Shown: positions 1 through 8,740, counted from the stretch's first letter. The stretch is 64,000 nt of DNA from an uncultured Roseobacter sp. (GCF_947496515.1 NZ_CANMDB010000002.1:671378-735377); one strand, 5' to 3'. The notes: a model not told the origin generated them from the sequence alone. Numbers and translations are program-made.

Positions 1-2
1 CG

Positions 3-1451
3 CTGAAATCGACCGTTCAGGCACCGGGTCGAGTGGCAAGTTGGCCGGTGGATGGTGAAGACCAGCTCGGCGTTGAATTTTCCGGCATCTCGGCCAGCGA
101 CGTTCAGGTTCCCGCACTGACCGGGTTGCCTGCTTTGGATGCCGGACGGTTCGAGGCCGCGCTGCACACGGCCTATGTGAACCTGCCGACGCGCGTCTTC
201 GCTCTCGGGCCGAATGTTCTGACGATCTATGACGGCACCCGAGACCCGGCGTTGCTGCCGCCAAATGCGCCCGGCGATCCCGAAATCAGTGCCACGCTGG
301 AGACGCATGACGGCACCCAATACCTTCGGGTCAGCTTGCCGCTCCACGCCAGTGTGCCCTCTGCTTTTGGCTTCGACGCTTACGGCACAGCGACCTTCTG
401 GCGCGAGGTGCAGCAAGGCGAGGGGACGGTGCGCGTCCTCATCGGGACGGAACCGGACGAAGAGACGCTTGCGACGCAGATCGACTTTGACACGTCGAGC
501 CTGGCAGAAGGGGCCGTTGTCGCGCAGCTGACGCCCTTGCTGGTGGGGCGGTTGGGCGATTTTGGCACCATCGAGGAACCGTGGTTTGATCAGGCGGCGG
601 CGGTCAGCCTTCTTCAGGCGGAGACGGCCGCCTACCTGCAACCTTTGCGGTTTCCGATGTATACGCCGTCGTCGGGTGATGACACCGTGACGCTGGCCAC
701 GCCGGTGGGGTTCTTGCTGGTGGCAACCGAAACCTTCGCGATCTTGATGAACCGCCGAACCGGCACCGAGGCGGATGATACCATCCCGGATGACTTTCGC
801 GACAGCGAGGATCTGGCGCTTGCGCTCAGCCGCACGGTGCTGGACGAAACCATCGCGCAGGCCATCGCGGATGAGTTCCCGGGTCTCTCCGATAGCGGAG
901 AACGCATTGAAACGGACGAAGGTGACGCAACGCTTCAATCTTTGAGCGTGACCCCCTCGGACCCCGGCACGCATGATGAGAGCGAAGGCCACTTGTGGAT
1001 CAACGGTGAGGCGGAGGTTCATATTGATTGCTGGCCGGACCCGGATATCAGTTTCGATGGGCCGATTTTTCTGCGCCTTGAAACGGTTGAAACCGACACG
1101 GAATGCAGCGCGACCTTCAAGGCAGAAATGGGAGACTTCGACGCCGGTCAAAGCTGTTGCGATGTGTTTGTCGATCTCATCATTCCGATTGTCGGATGGA
1201 TCATGCTGGGCGTGATCGAAAACATGATCGACAAGGTCGGCGGTGAACTGGCCGAAGATTTTGCCGATGCGCAGGAACGTCAGATGCAGCCGATCCCGAA
1301 TTTCGTGGTGGGCGTCGCGGAGCTTCAGGCCTGTCTGGAGGCGTGTCTGACCTCAAGCCAGGGATTGGTCTTGCCGGGCAAGCTTCGGATCAGACGCGAA
1401 GGGTTGAGTTTTGAAGATTTGGAAGCGGGGGGCCGTTTGCCGCGCCCTTGA
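3..1451 (+). CDS. Unknown protein, 5' end outside the window; possible lipid-binding (TULIP-like) repeats
   Basis: The reading frame is open to the left edge, through a GTG at position 33, so the true start is probably outside the window. About 482 residues are visible and I recognise no family with confidence. Two stretches (about residues 110-160 and 230-295 of the visible part) have alternating hydrophobic strands followed by an amphipathic helix. The second (VGFLLVATETFAIL, later DLALALSRTVLDETIAQAI) is reminiscent of TULIP-type lipid-binding domains, but this is only an impression. The C-terminal part has several Cys residues and a hydrophobic segment (VDLIIPIVGWIMLGVI). It is followed 25 bases later by another unknown gene on the same strand and seems to be an early member of a four-gene operon. 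Confidence 0.7.
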   Translation: MKSTVQAPGRVASWPVDGEDQLGVEFSGISASDVQVPALTGLPALDAGRFEAALHTAYVNLPTRVFALGPNVLTIYDGTRDPALLPPNAPGDPEISATLETHDGTQYLRVSLPLHASVPSAFGFDAYGTATFWREVQQGEGTVRVLIGTEPDEETLATQIDFDTSSLAEGAVVAQLTPLLVGRLGDFGTIEEPWFDQAAAVSLLQAETAAYLQPLRFPMYTPSSGDDTVTLATPVGFLLVATETFAILMNRRTGTEADDTIPDDFRDSEDLALALSRTVLDETIAQAIADEFPGLSDSGERIETDEGDATLQSLSVTPSDPGTHDESEGHLWINGEAEVHIDCWPDPDISFDGPIFLRLETVETDTECSATFKAEMGDFDAGQSCCDVFVDLIIPIVGWIMLGVIENMIDKVGGELAEDFADAQERQMQPIPNFVVGVAELQACLEACLTSSQGLVLPGKLRIRREGLSFEDLEAGGRLPRP

Positions 1452-1476
1452 ACGGATCAAACGATAGGAGAGTATC

Positions 1477-2895
1477 ATGCCGACAGTGAGAGGGTTCGTC
1501 GAAAAGCTGGGGGTAGGCCGCGCGGGTCTGGTCGAGGCGAGTGTCATCCAACCCAACGATGCAAGAGCCACCTACACAATTGCTGATCTGGATGCAGATC
1601 CTGAGCGTTTCAATGAACGGCTGTCGAAACTGGCCATCTTGCGCGATGCGATGGACCGCGCCGAACCGGTGGAGATCGACTTTACGCCGGATGACAATGA
1701 CGGCCGGTCCATCGAAGCGGTGATGCGGATCACGCGGGACGCCTTGCGGAACGCCCAGGCGTCTGCTGTGACCAGCGGCGTCATTGCCGTTCTAGGCGTG
1801 CAGCAACAGATCGAGACCGAGGCGCATCGCGAGGCAGTGGACCGCGTTGGGATGTTTCTGCTCACAGGCGGGGATCCGGTGTACTGTCAGATCAACCTGC
1901 AAGGGCCCGAGCGTGGTACTGCGCAGGCCATGTTCGAGGTGGCAAGCGCAGCCTACGCCGTCGGGGATGTGGTCACGGTCGCCTATGACACACAGAGAGG
2001 TGATATCCGCAGCATTGTCAGGGAGCATGGCCAAGGCGTTTCCGGCGCGGAACCCCAACCAGCCTTCTCCGCCTTCGTGGAAGAGATCGGTCACACGCAA
2101 ATGCAAGGGCTGATGCGGGTGGACATCACGACTGCGCCAGATTTCCAGGGCGATGGTAACATCGTGCCGCCGGTCCCCTTTACGCCCGAACGGCGGACCT
2201 TGGGTGTGATCTATCAATCCGCTGAATATAAACTCTTGGAGGCGGCCCTACGCGACAAGCTGCGGGTTGAGCTGATGACGACAAGACCTCCGCAGGAGGG
2301 GGACGACGATGGGCTGGACGATTTACCGCGGGATGACGCACCGGCGGACCGCGACGATACCGCCAGCATCGAAGACCGCGACACGGGCCGCCTGAACATG
2401 GCGCGGTTCGCTGCCGCCATGGATACCCCGGGCCGCTCCACGCTTGCGTCGGAACGGCGCCTGCCCCAAGATGACCGGTCGGACATTTACATGCTGCGCG
2501 GTGTCATCCTTCAGCATGCGCTTTGCTCGGCCACACGACCCGTCTGGATCGAGGTCAACCGCCGCGCGCTCGACGTGGGACCGGATGCGGAGTGCGTCGA
2601 GGGTCTGCCCTCCAACGACATGCGGCCCCAGACCCTGCGCGATCTGAACCTGCCCTATCAGGCAGCGTGGATCGGCCATGGCTGCTTCAATCACGGTGTG
2701 TACCGCCTTCAGGTCGACACCGATCGCGAGATCACCATTCTGGTCGACGGCGAGGAGATATGCCTGCACCGCGACGACCGGCAGGGGGTCATTTTCGGTC
2801 ATGCCTGTCTTGAGGGCGATCATACCGTGCAGGTCGTCTTCAAAAATTGGCAGTGCAGCGCGAAATTTGATATTGATGTCTACAGGATCAGGTAA
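1477..2895 (+). CDS. Unknown 472-residue protein, second gene of the left-edge operon
   Basis: The ATG is preceded by an AGGAGAG ribosome-binding site. The product (472 residues) has no signal peptide and no membrane span. Residues 1-270 look like a mixed alpha/beta region. A very acidic, low-complexity linker follows (about residues 275-305, rich in Asp with DDDGLDDLPRDD). The C-terminal domain of roughly 150 residues contains several Cys, ends in beta-rich sequence and resembles a carbohydrate- or ligand-binding sandwich only in general character. The length nearly equals that of the preceding unknown protein, but I see no shared motif. The 12-base gap to the next gene suggests co-transcription. 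I do not recognise the family. Confidence 0.75.
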   Translation: MPTVRGFVEKLGVGRAGLVEASVIQPNDARATYTIADLDADPERFNERLSKLAILRDAMDRAEPVEIDFTPDDNDGRSIEAVMRITRDALRNAQASAVTSGVIAVLGVQQQIETEAHREAVDRVGMFLLTGGDPVYCQINLQGPERGTAQAMFEVASAAYAVGDVVTVAYDTQRGDIRSIVREHGQGVSGAEPQPAFSAFVEEIGHTQMQGLMRVDITTAPDFQGDGNIVPPVPFTPERRTLGVIYQSAEYKLLEAALRDKLRVELMTTRPPQEGDDDGLDDLPRDDAPADRDDTASIEDRDTGRLNMARFAAAMDTPGRSTLASERRLPQDDRSDIYMLRGVILQHALCSATRPVWIEVNRRALDVGPDAECVEGLPSNDMRPQTLRDLNLPYQAAWIGHGCFNHGVYRLQVDTDREITILVDGEEICLHRDDRQGVIFGHACLEGDHTVQVVFKNWQCSAKFDIDVYRIR

Positions 2896-2907
2896 CAGGA
2901 GAGTTCG

Positions 2908-3405
2908 ATGGCTGAAGCAGATGCCGACAAAGAGGCAGCCCGCCACCTTGTGGTAAGCCAGCCCTGCAAGGAAACCTATGCTCTGTCCGGCAGTGAAGAG
3001 CGCGCCCCGATCCGCCACCGGGTGGCTGGTGACGTCGTGCACAGAACCGACGAGCCTGTGGTGCATATGCACCTGTGGAACGAGGAGTGCGTCGGCAAAC
3101 TGGACCATCAGGTGCACGTCAATGCGGACAAGGATAACCCGGTGAATGTCGCGCACCGTTTTCCCGACACCCATGCCCAGACCCACCAGATGCAGACGTC
3201 TCTGGCAGAGCCCGTGCATCACGCGTTGCAGATGCGGACACCCTTGCAGGTCCGTTTTTGCAACAGCTGGCAGGTCGCGTCGGACTACTCGGTTCAAGTC
3301 GGCTTGCGCGGCCGTCCGTTCCTCGACATCCGCCTGACCGGTGCGACAGTGGCAACGCCTCAGTCTTGCCCAGAGGATGAAAAGCCTGGACGCGACAAGG
3401 GATGA
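2908..3405 (+). CDS. Unknown His-rich small protein, third gene of the left-edge operon
   Basis: A clear ribosome-binding site (AGGAGAG) lies six bases before the ATG. The 165-residue product is unusually rich in histidine (for example VVHMHLW, HRFPDTHAQTHQM, VHHALQM) and has three Cys. The composition suggests a mainly beta-strand soluble domain, possibly metal binding, but no known motif is visible. It has no signal peptide. Its last codons overlap the start of the next gene in an ATGA arrangement, which indicates translational coupling. Function unknown; the histidine content is an observation, not evidence of a role. Confidence 0.7.
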   Translation: MAEADADKEAARHLVVSQPCKETYALSGSEERAPIRHRVAGDVVHRTDEPVVHMHLWNEECVGKLDHQVHVNADKDNPVNVAHRFPDTHAQTHQMQTSLAEPVHHALQMRTPLQVRFCNSWQVASDYSVQVGLRGRPFLDIRLTGATVATPQSCPEDEKPGRDKG

Positions 3406-3962
3406 GCGATGAAAAGCAAAGTGCCAGTGCAGCGGCGGGGGCGCTGATCGACAGCGCGTTGAAACTGTCTGCATCCGTCGCACAGGTCGTCGCAGAAGCG
3501 GCAACCGGCAAGCCTCAGACCGCGCACCCCGGTGACACGCCGTTACAGACCATCGTTCGACATGGCACGACGGCAGCGACCGGCATCGTGTCAACGGTCG
3601 CCAGTGCAGCCCGGACGAACGCGCCGGAGACTGACGCCCCCCGCAGCGCGGGCGCCGTGCCATCCGTTTCTGCCGGTGCTGTTTTGCGGGTCCCCCTGTC
3701 CGTTGACAATCCGACTACTGATACCATGTCGGATCTCAGCCCGATTTTGACGGAACTGGTCCATGCAGGCAGCGACGATGCTGAAGGGTGGGACGTGAGC
3801 TTTGATCCCGCAGTGCTGACCGTAGCGCCACAAGATTTCGAAAAACTGGTCGTGCGGGTGACCGTTCCCGACCACGCTCCGGAAGGTCCCGCATCCGCAA
3901 GCTTCTCTTTGGGGGAGGGCGCGGCTCCCGTGACAATCCGCTTTACCGTTCTGCCGGGTTAG
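3402..3962 (+). CDS. Unknown protein with Ala-rich N-terminus and Ig-like C-terminal domain, fourth gene of the operon
   Basis: The ATG overlaps the previous stop codon (ATGA). The 186-residue product has an alanine-rich, probably helical N-terminal half (about residues 5-75) and a C-terminal half (about 90-186) that reads like a single immunoglobulin-like beta-sandwich: LRVPLSVDNPTT, then LTVAPQDFEKLVVRVTVP, then APVTIRFTVLPG. That alternation resembles NEW3-type or adhesion-module folds. No signal peptide is seen. The stop codon overlaps the stop of the convergent gene by three bases. It may act with the three genes before it, but nothing in the sequence says how. Confidence 0.7.
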   Translation: MSDEKQSASAAAGALIDSALKLSASVAQVVAEAATGKPQTAHPGDTPLQTIVRHGTTAATGIVSTVASAARTNAPETDAPRSAGAVPSVSAGAVLRVPLSVDNPTTDTMSDLSPILTELVHAGSDDAEGWDVSFDPAVLTVAPQDFEKLVVRVTVPDHAPEGPASASFSLGEGAAPVTIRFTVLPG

Positions 3963-4333
3963 GCGTTGGCGATCGCCGTTCTTTGATCCCGGGGCGCCAG
4001 CACCTGATCGGTCAGATCCGTGCCAATCTTCACGCCAATGGCGACCGCGTCAAACCCCAGATCGACCACCCGGTGGGTCGAGTTGCGAAAGCTGTTGACA
4101 GTCGGGTAGCCGCGCACTTCCTTCAGCACCTCGGCCGAAACCGTGCGGTCGCGTAGATCTTCCGCCAGAGACACGGCAAAAGACAGCTCTTCGGCCGCAA
4201 ACTCGCCAATTGAAAGCCCGGTATCACGGACACGGTTGGCAAGCTCCCGGGCCGAGGCACGGACATTTTCGAGACCTGTCACGCGCGCACGCTCTGGCGT
4301 TTGATCGGTTTCTGCTTTGATATCTTGAGGCAT
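3959..4333 (-). CDS. Small helical protein of unknown function
   Basis: I chose the ATG at 4333, giving MPQDIKAE, over an in-frame ATG 27 bases upstream because it has a good ribosome-binding site (GAAAGGA) seven bases before it. The 124-residue product is soluble, highly charged and predicted helical through most of its length (for example ENVRASARELANRVRDTG and FAVSLAEDLRDRT), in the manner of phasin-like or coiled-coil proteins; I cannot assign it. It converges on the four-gene operon, with the two stop codons overlapping, and its promoter would lie in the long gap to its right. Confidence 0.6.
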   Translation of the reverse strand: MPQDIKAETDQTPERARVTGLENVRASARELANRVRDTGLSIGEFAAEELSFAVSLAEDLRDRTVSAEVLKEVRGYPTVNSFRNSTHRVVDLGFDAVAIGVKIGTDLTDQVLAPRDQRTAIANA

Positions 4334-4723
4334 GGGACATCCTTTCGCTGCGCAAAGCATACCAGATTCTGCCGCGCATGTAACACGGGGATTTTCAGGG
4401 CGTGTTTTTGGTATCGTTTGCAGCCTCGCCCATTCTGCGGCATCTTGCGCTCAGCGCTGATGATGACCCACCAAAGGTCTGTGCTGACCGATGGTTCTAC
4501 TGGTGGGTCTCGCAAAGGTCATCTTGACTGCTATCGGGTCTGCGAGGGTGCAACGGGAAAACGATCGCCGATCACCCCAGTGAGGGAGATGGGTCGGACT
4601 TGACCTGTCATTCGCGCTTACCCCCTCAGTTGGGCATTGCGCTGTCAAAATGATCTTGGGATGTAGTCACTCATAGAGATGAAATGTAATCCTGTACCTC
4701 CGTGGCACCCAAAACCGGTTGCG

Positions 4724-4757
4724 CGTCATGAAGCACACGACACTTCAGCTCATGACG
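4724..4757. repeat. Inverted repeat upstream of the transporter operon
   Basis: Arms CGTCATGA (4724-4731) and TCATGACG (4750-4757) are perfect 8-base complements, with an inner GAAG/CTTC pair. The repeat lies about 130 bases before the substrate-binding protein gene. It could be an operator or just a hairpin; no regulator is identifiable. Confidence 0.4.
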
Positions 4758-4779
4758 TGATCCGTTCGGAACAGGTCTT

Positions 4780-4808
4780 TTGACCGGGCGGGCATGCTCC
4801 AAGCTTAT
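4780..4808 (+). promoter_or_regulatory. Weak sigma-70-like promoter candidate for the ABC transporter operon
   Basis: TTGACC at 4780-4785, a 17-base spacer, then GCTTAT at 4803-4808. The -35 matches well and the -10 poorly. It is placed about 80 bases before the start of the operon. Low confidence. Confidence 0.25.
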
Positions 4809-4886
4809 TCTTGACTATTTTACTTTGCTTTGCCTTCGGGCTCGATTAAGAAGGTGTGGTAAACCACCAGAAAAACGGAGACTGCC

Positions 4887-6035
4887 ATGTCGTTCCAGGA
4901 ACGCATCGTGGGCTTCGCAGGTGCTATAGCAGCCAGCGCGTTTTTTATCGCACCAGCAACTGACGCTCATGCAGAAGCTCTGACACTCACGGACATCGCC
5001 GGGCGGGAAGTCACGCTTCCTGAAATGCCCGACAAGATCATCCTGGGGGAGGGGCGCATGATGTATGCGGTCGCACCTTTGACGGATGGCAACCCCTTCG
5101 GAAAGGTTGTGGGCTGGAAGGATGACCTGATCCTCTATGATCCTGACGCCTTCCGCAAGTTTGAGGCAGCTTACCCGGAAGATACCGCCAGAATGATCAA
5201 TTTCGGCAATCCCTATGTAGGCGACTTCAGCATTGAGGCAGTTCTGGAGGCCGGCGCCGATCTGGTGCTGCTGGACCTTGGCAATCTCTTCAAGGCCGAA
5301 GACACCGGCTTGATTGAGAATTTGGACAAGGCGGGCGTCGCCACCGTGTTCATCGACTTTCGCCAGAACCCCACGGAAAATGCCATTCCGTCCATGCTCA
5401 TCCTGGGTCGATTGCTGGGCGAAGAGAAAGCCGCCGCAGAATTCATTGATTTCTACATCGCTGAAATGCGCAAAGTGAGCAATGTCGTTCAAAGTCTGCC
5501 GGTGGATGAGAAACCGCTTGTTTTCGTAGAAAACGCAGCGGGATGGCAGGCTGACTTTTGTTGCTGGACCTTCGGCAGTTTCAACTATGGCCGCTTTGTC
5601 GAACTTGCCGGGGGGGTCAATTACGGCTCCACCAAGTTTCAGGGGTATCAGACCGAAGTGAACCTTGAAGGTGTGATCGCAGCCGATCCCGACGTGATTA
5701 TCGGCACCGGCGCAAACTGGGCAGAAGCCAAACCAGAAGTGACCGCGACACTACTGGGCTATGACGCGAACGCTGAGGAAAATGCGAAACGGATCTCTGC
5801 TCTGGCAGAGCGCACCGGGTTCAAGGATCTGCGAGCGGTGAAAGAGGGCAAGATGCACTCGATCTACCACCAGTTCTACAACTCTCCCTACCATTTCATC
5901 GCGATCCAGCAGATCGCGAAATGGCTGCATCCCGACGAGTTTGAGGAGCTTGATCCGCAGGCGACATTCGATGAGTTGCACGCGCGGTTCATGCCCTATG
6001 ACAACTCAGGTCAGTTCTGGCTCACCGTGAACTGA
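4887..6035 (+). CDS. ABC transporter substrate-binding protein, FecB/BtuF-like (metal chelate)
   Basis: Periplasmic binding protein of the iron-siderophore/cobalamin type (Periplasmic_binding_2 family) that would deliver a metal chelate to the permease encoded next. It has a cleavable signal peptide (residues about 1-29, ending DAHA), then the family start LTLTDIAGREVTLPEMPDKII, and a two-lobed body with family-typical phrases such as LEAGADLVLLD and IAADPDVIIGTGANW. GGAG lies seven bases before the ATG. An unusual vicinal Cys pair (FCCWTFGSFNYGRF, about residue 230) sits in the middle and may matter for metal or thiol chemistry. At 382 residues it is slightly longer than typical. The ligand cannot be read from sequence; the downstream copper protein makes copper or a redox-linked iron complex worth considering. 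Confidence 0.88.
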   Translation: MSFQERIVGFAGAIAASAFFIAPATDAHAEALTLTDIAGREVTLPEMPDKIILGEGRMMYAVAPLTDGNPFGKVVGWKDDLILYDPDAFRKFEAAYPEDTARMINFGNPYVGDFSIEAVLEAGADLVLLDLGNLFKAEDTGLIENLDKAGVATVFIDFRQNPTENAIPSMLILGRLLGEEKAAAEFIDFYIAEMRKVSNVVQSLPVDEKPLVFVENAAGWQADFCCWTFGSFNYGRFVELAGGVNYGSTKFQGYQTEVNLEGVIAADPDVIIGTGANWAEAKPEVTATLLGYDANAEENAKRISALAERTGFKDLRAVKEGKMHSIYHQFYNSPYHFIAIQQIAKWLHPDEFEELDPQATFDELHARFMPYDNSGQFWLTVN

Positions 6036-6093
6036 GCGATTGTCGGCCCGGTGTCAGCCCGGGCCGCACGCCCTCCCTCAGATTGAGCATGCC

Positions 6094-7167
6094 ATGACAG
6101 ATCAGACCGCCCCGTCGCCAACGGCGCAGGATATTGTTGCCGGGTATCGCCGCCGCTCGGCGCGCCGTCTGACACTGGTCGTGGGTGCCGCGGTCGTTCT
6201 TCTAGCCACCGTGACAACCGATGTCATTACCGGCCCTGCGGATCTGGGGTTTTGGCGAACCTTGCAAGTGATCCTGCAGCCTTCGGTGGCCAGCGTTCAG
6301 GAAGACGTCATCATCTGGGACTTGCGTTTGCCGACAGCCCTCATGGCGGTTGTCGTCGGTGCGATGCTCGGCATCGCTGGGGCCGAAATGCAGACGATCC
6401 TCAACAATCCCCTGGCGGATCCATTTACCCTGGGTCTGTCATCGGCTGCGAGCTTTGGCGCCGCGCTGGCCATCGTCCTGGGATGGTCCGTGATCCCGGG
6501 TGTCGGCGGCCTCTTCGTGACGGTGAATGCCTTTGTCGTCGCGATGCTGACGTCGCTTGCCCTCTTTGGATTTACCCGCCTGCGCGGTGTGACGCCCGAG
6601 GCGATGATCCTCGTGGGGATCGCGCTGCTGTTCACCTTCAACGCGCTGCTCGCTTTTCTTCAGTACGGTGCGTCCGAGCTGCAACTGGCTCAGATCATCT
6701 TCTGGCAGTTGGGATCGCTGGCCCGTGCATCCTGGATGAAGGTGGGCATCTGCCTTTTTGTGCTCTTGCTGGTTTTGCCTTACTTTCTCAGCCGGTCCTG
6801 GGCGCTAACTGCACTGCGTATGGGGGAGGAAAAGGCAGCAGCCCTGGGCGTCAATGTCCCACTGTTGCGTCTCGGCGTTCTGGCGGGGGTCTCCCTTTTG
6901 TCTGCCGTTGCCGTCTCCTTTGTGGGTGCGGTGGCGTTTGTCGGGCTCGTTGGCCCGCATATTGCGCGGATGATCGTTGGCGAAGACCAGCGTGGCTTTC
7001 TCCCGCTGTCCGCGCTGGCTGGCGCGTTGATCCTGTCGGGCACGTCGATCGCGTCCAAAGCCATCACGCCGGGGGTGGTCTATCCGATCGGCATGATCAC
7101 CTCTCTGATCGGGATTCCGTTCTTTGTTTCGCTGATCCTCAGCCAACCGAAAAGGCATTGGCAATGA
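6094..7167 (+). CDS. FecCD-family ABC transporter permease
   Basis: Inner-membrane channel subunit of a siderophore/haem/cobalamin-type importer. The sequence has the FecCD signature AGAEMQTILNNPLADPFTLGL after RLPTALMAVVVGAMLG, and about nine to ten hydrophobic spans. The late motif FVGLVGPHIARMIVG is the segment expected to contact the ATPase. I chose ATG 6094 (MTDQTAPSPT) rather than the in-frame codon 54 bases upstream, because the extra 18 residues look like untranslated DNA; no strong ribosome-binding site marks either. At 357 residues it is of normal length. Its stop overlaps the ATPase start (ATGA), so the two are translationally coupled. Confidence 0.9.
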   Translation: MTDQTAPSPTAQDIVAGYRRRSARRLTLVVGAAVVLLATVTTDVITGPADLGFWRTLQVILQPSVASVQEDVIIWDLRLPTALMAVVVGAMLGIAGAEMQTILNNPLADPFTLGLSSAASFGAALAIVLGWSVIPGVGGLFVTVNAFVVAMLTSLALFGFTRLRGVTPEAMILVGIALLFTFNALLAFLQYGASELQLAQIIFWQLGSLARASWMKVGICLFVLLLVLPYFLSRSWALTALRMGEEKAAALGVNVPLLRLGVLAGVSLLSAVAVSFVGAVAFVGLVGPHIARMIVGEDQRGFLPLSALAGALILSGTSIASKAITPGVVYPIGMITSLIGIPFFVSLILSQPKRHWQ

Positions 7168-7937
7168 CCCGGCTGTACACCGCCAATCTGTCTTTTGCCT
7201 ACGGAATGAGACGCATCTTGAATGACGTGACACTTGCTCCTTTGGTGGCGGGCAAGCTGACGGCGTTGATCGGACCGAATGCCTCCGGCAAATCGACCCT
7301 CTTCAAGGTCATCGCTGGTCTGCTCAGGCCCGTCAGCGGTCAGGTTTTTCTGGGCGACACCGATCTGGCGGATCTCGGGGCCCGCGATCGGCTGTCCCGC
7401 ATCCGGTTCATGCCGCAGTTCTTCGCTGCCAACGCCGCGCTGACCGTGTTCGATGTGGTGATGATGGCTCAGAAACAGCTTCAGGGGTGGCGGGTCACAT
7501 CGGATGATATGAACCATGTGGCCAAAGCATTGCAGAGCGGTGGGATTGGTCACTTGGCCGACGCCTACGTCAGCGAACTCTCGGGCGGGCAGTCTCAGAT
7601 GGTGTCCTGCGTCCAGGCCCTGATCCGTCCTGCGGACGTCTATCTTTTCGATGAGCCGACATCGGCACTGGATCTGCATCATCAACTCGCTGTTCTGTCA
7701 CGCATTCGGTCCGCCGTCACGACCCGGGGTGCGGTCGGCATTGTCGCACTTCATGACCTGAACCTTGCGGCCCGCTTTGCGGACCATCTGATACTGATCG
7801 GTCAGGGCAGGCTTCTGGCCGAGGGTGCTCCCCGCGATGTGCTCTACAGCGCTGAGCTTGGCGAGGCCTATGGCGTCGATATCACCATCACCAAAGGACC
7901 AAGAGAGGATCTAACAGTTCATGCTTACGCGCCGTAA
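7164..7937 (+). CDS. ABC transporter ATP-binding protein, FecE/BtuD-like
   Basis: Nucleotide-binding subunit that drives the importer. It has Walker A GPNASGKST (about residue 38), the signature LSGGQ, Walker B VYLFDEPTSALD and the switch histidine in VALHDLN. At 257 residues it is the normal size. The frame is open far upstream through the permease gene, but the start is set by the ATGA overlap with the permease stop and by the family-typical opening RLYTANLSFAYG. The last 17 bases overlap the next gene, the blue copper protein, so all four genes from 4887 form one transcription unit. Confidence 0.92.
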   Translation: MTRLYTANLSFAYGMRRILNDVTLAPLVAGKLTALIGPNASGKSTLFKVIAGLLRPVSGQVFLGDTDLADLGARDRLSRIRFMPQFFAANAALTVFDVVMMAQKQLQGWRVTSDDMNHVAKALQSGGIGHLADAYVSELSGGQSQMVSCVQALIRPADVYLFDEPTSALDLHHQLAVLSRIRSAVTTRGAVGIVALHDLNLAARFADHLILIGQGRLLAEGAPRDVLYSAELGEAYGVDITITKGPREDLTVHAYAP

Positions 7938-8394
7938 CTTTACATTTGCACTCGCTGCTTCGGCAGGCGCAGCGTCCGTCGCCTACGCAAAAACAGCCTA
8001 TGGGTCACCGGTGTCGCATGGTGTGATGATGCTGAATGCCGATTGTAGTGATGCCAATGTGCTCAATGTTTTTGAGCCCGCGATCATCCGCGTTCAACCC
8101 GGTGATATGGTGACCTTCATACCCTCTGACAGCGGTCATAACACGGCCTCAAAACGCGGGATGATCCCGGACGGCGCGGACCCATGGAACAGTACGGTGG
8201 ACGAAAGACTGACGATCACACCGACTGTGCCCGGCATCTACGGATATCTTTGCTTGCCGCACTATGAAATGGGGATGGTCGGGGTGATTGTCGTTGGTGA
8301 TGACCTGTCAAGTTTGGAAGCGGTCAAAAAGGCGCGCCACCCCGGTCATGCCCGCAAGGCATTTCGAATGCTCCTTGAGCAGTTGGATACATAG
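7921..8394 (+). CDS. Pseudoazurin-like blue copper protein, Tat-exported
   Basis: Small periplasmic electron carrier of the cupredoxin family. The N-terminus (TRRNFTFALAASAGAASVAYA) is a twin-arginine signal. Four type 1 copper ligands can be placed: a His in SGHN and the Cys, His and Met of CLPHYEMGM, with Cys-x2-His and Cys-x7-Met spacing as in pseudoazurin. At 157 residues including the signal it is close to family length, with a C-terminal helical tail. The start overlaps the ATPase gene by 17 bases. Pseudoazurin usually donates electrons to nitrite or nitrous oxide reductase; neither is in view. Coupling to a metal-chelate importer instead suggests a redox step in metal uptake, which is inference. 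Confidence 0.88.
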   Translation: MLTRRNFTFALAASAGAASVAYAKTAYGSPVSHGVMMLNADCSDANVLNVFEPAIIRVQPGDMVTFIPSDSGHNTASKRGMIPDGADPWNSTVDERLTITPTVPGIYGYLCLPHYEMGMVGVIVVGDDLSSLEAVKKARHPGHARKAFRMLLEQLDT

Positions 8395-8740
8395 CGCCTG
8401 TGAGTCATGGGTGAAGCCATCTCACCGGGGACTTTTTGCGCAGCTGTTGTAGCGGCGATTGCGAAGTCTGCCCGTTTACGAACTGGTCTCGTCCCCGGGC
8501 CGAGTGACTTGGCAGCCCGCCAGCCAGAGGTGTTTCGACGACCCGCCTCAGAGGGCCTGCCGTCGGAGAACACAATGGACTGGTTGCAGGTGTTCCGCTG
8601 ATTTCTAGGCGAAGAGGCTTGTGCTGAGCGAATCCTCTGATCCAAGAGACTTTCCGCGAAACAGGCTGGTCTTTGGCGGGGTGCCTTTCCGTTGGCGACA
8701 AGGCGGGTGCGAATGATCCTGCAAAAAGATGCTGGCGGCT
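8395..8740. other. Intergenic region, 346 bases
   Basis: Lies between the convergent copper protein and chemoreceptor genes. I see no convincing coding frame on either strand, no tRNA and no clear terminator. Confidence 0.45.

Larger units (their letters stand above)
4334..4886. other. Intergenic region, 553 bases
   Basis: No credible gene is seen. This is the shared upstream region of the small helical protein (leftward) and the ABC transporter operon (rightward). It holds an inverted repeat at 4724-4757 and a weak promoter-like sequence at 4780-4808, listed separately. I looked for iron-responsive boxes before the transporter and saw nothing convincing. Confidence 0.5.

Noticed and set aside
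2323..3663. A 446-codon minus-strand open frame over the unknown operon
   Set aside because: It crosses three plus-strand genes that have good ribosome-binding sites and coupled starts, and its composition is Arg/Cys/His-rich as in random frames.
8395..8701. Shared TCCTCTGATC string with 44411-44430 as a dispersed repeat
   Set aside because: Similarity is limited to about ten bases and does not extend, so chance is sufficient.
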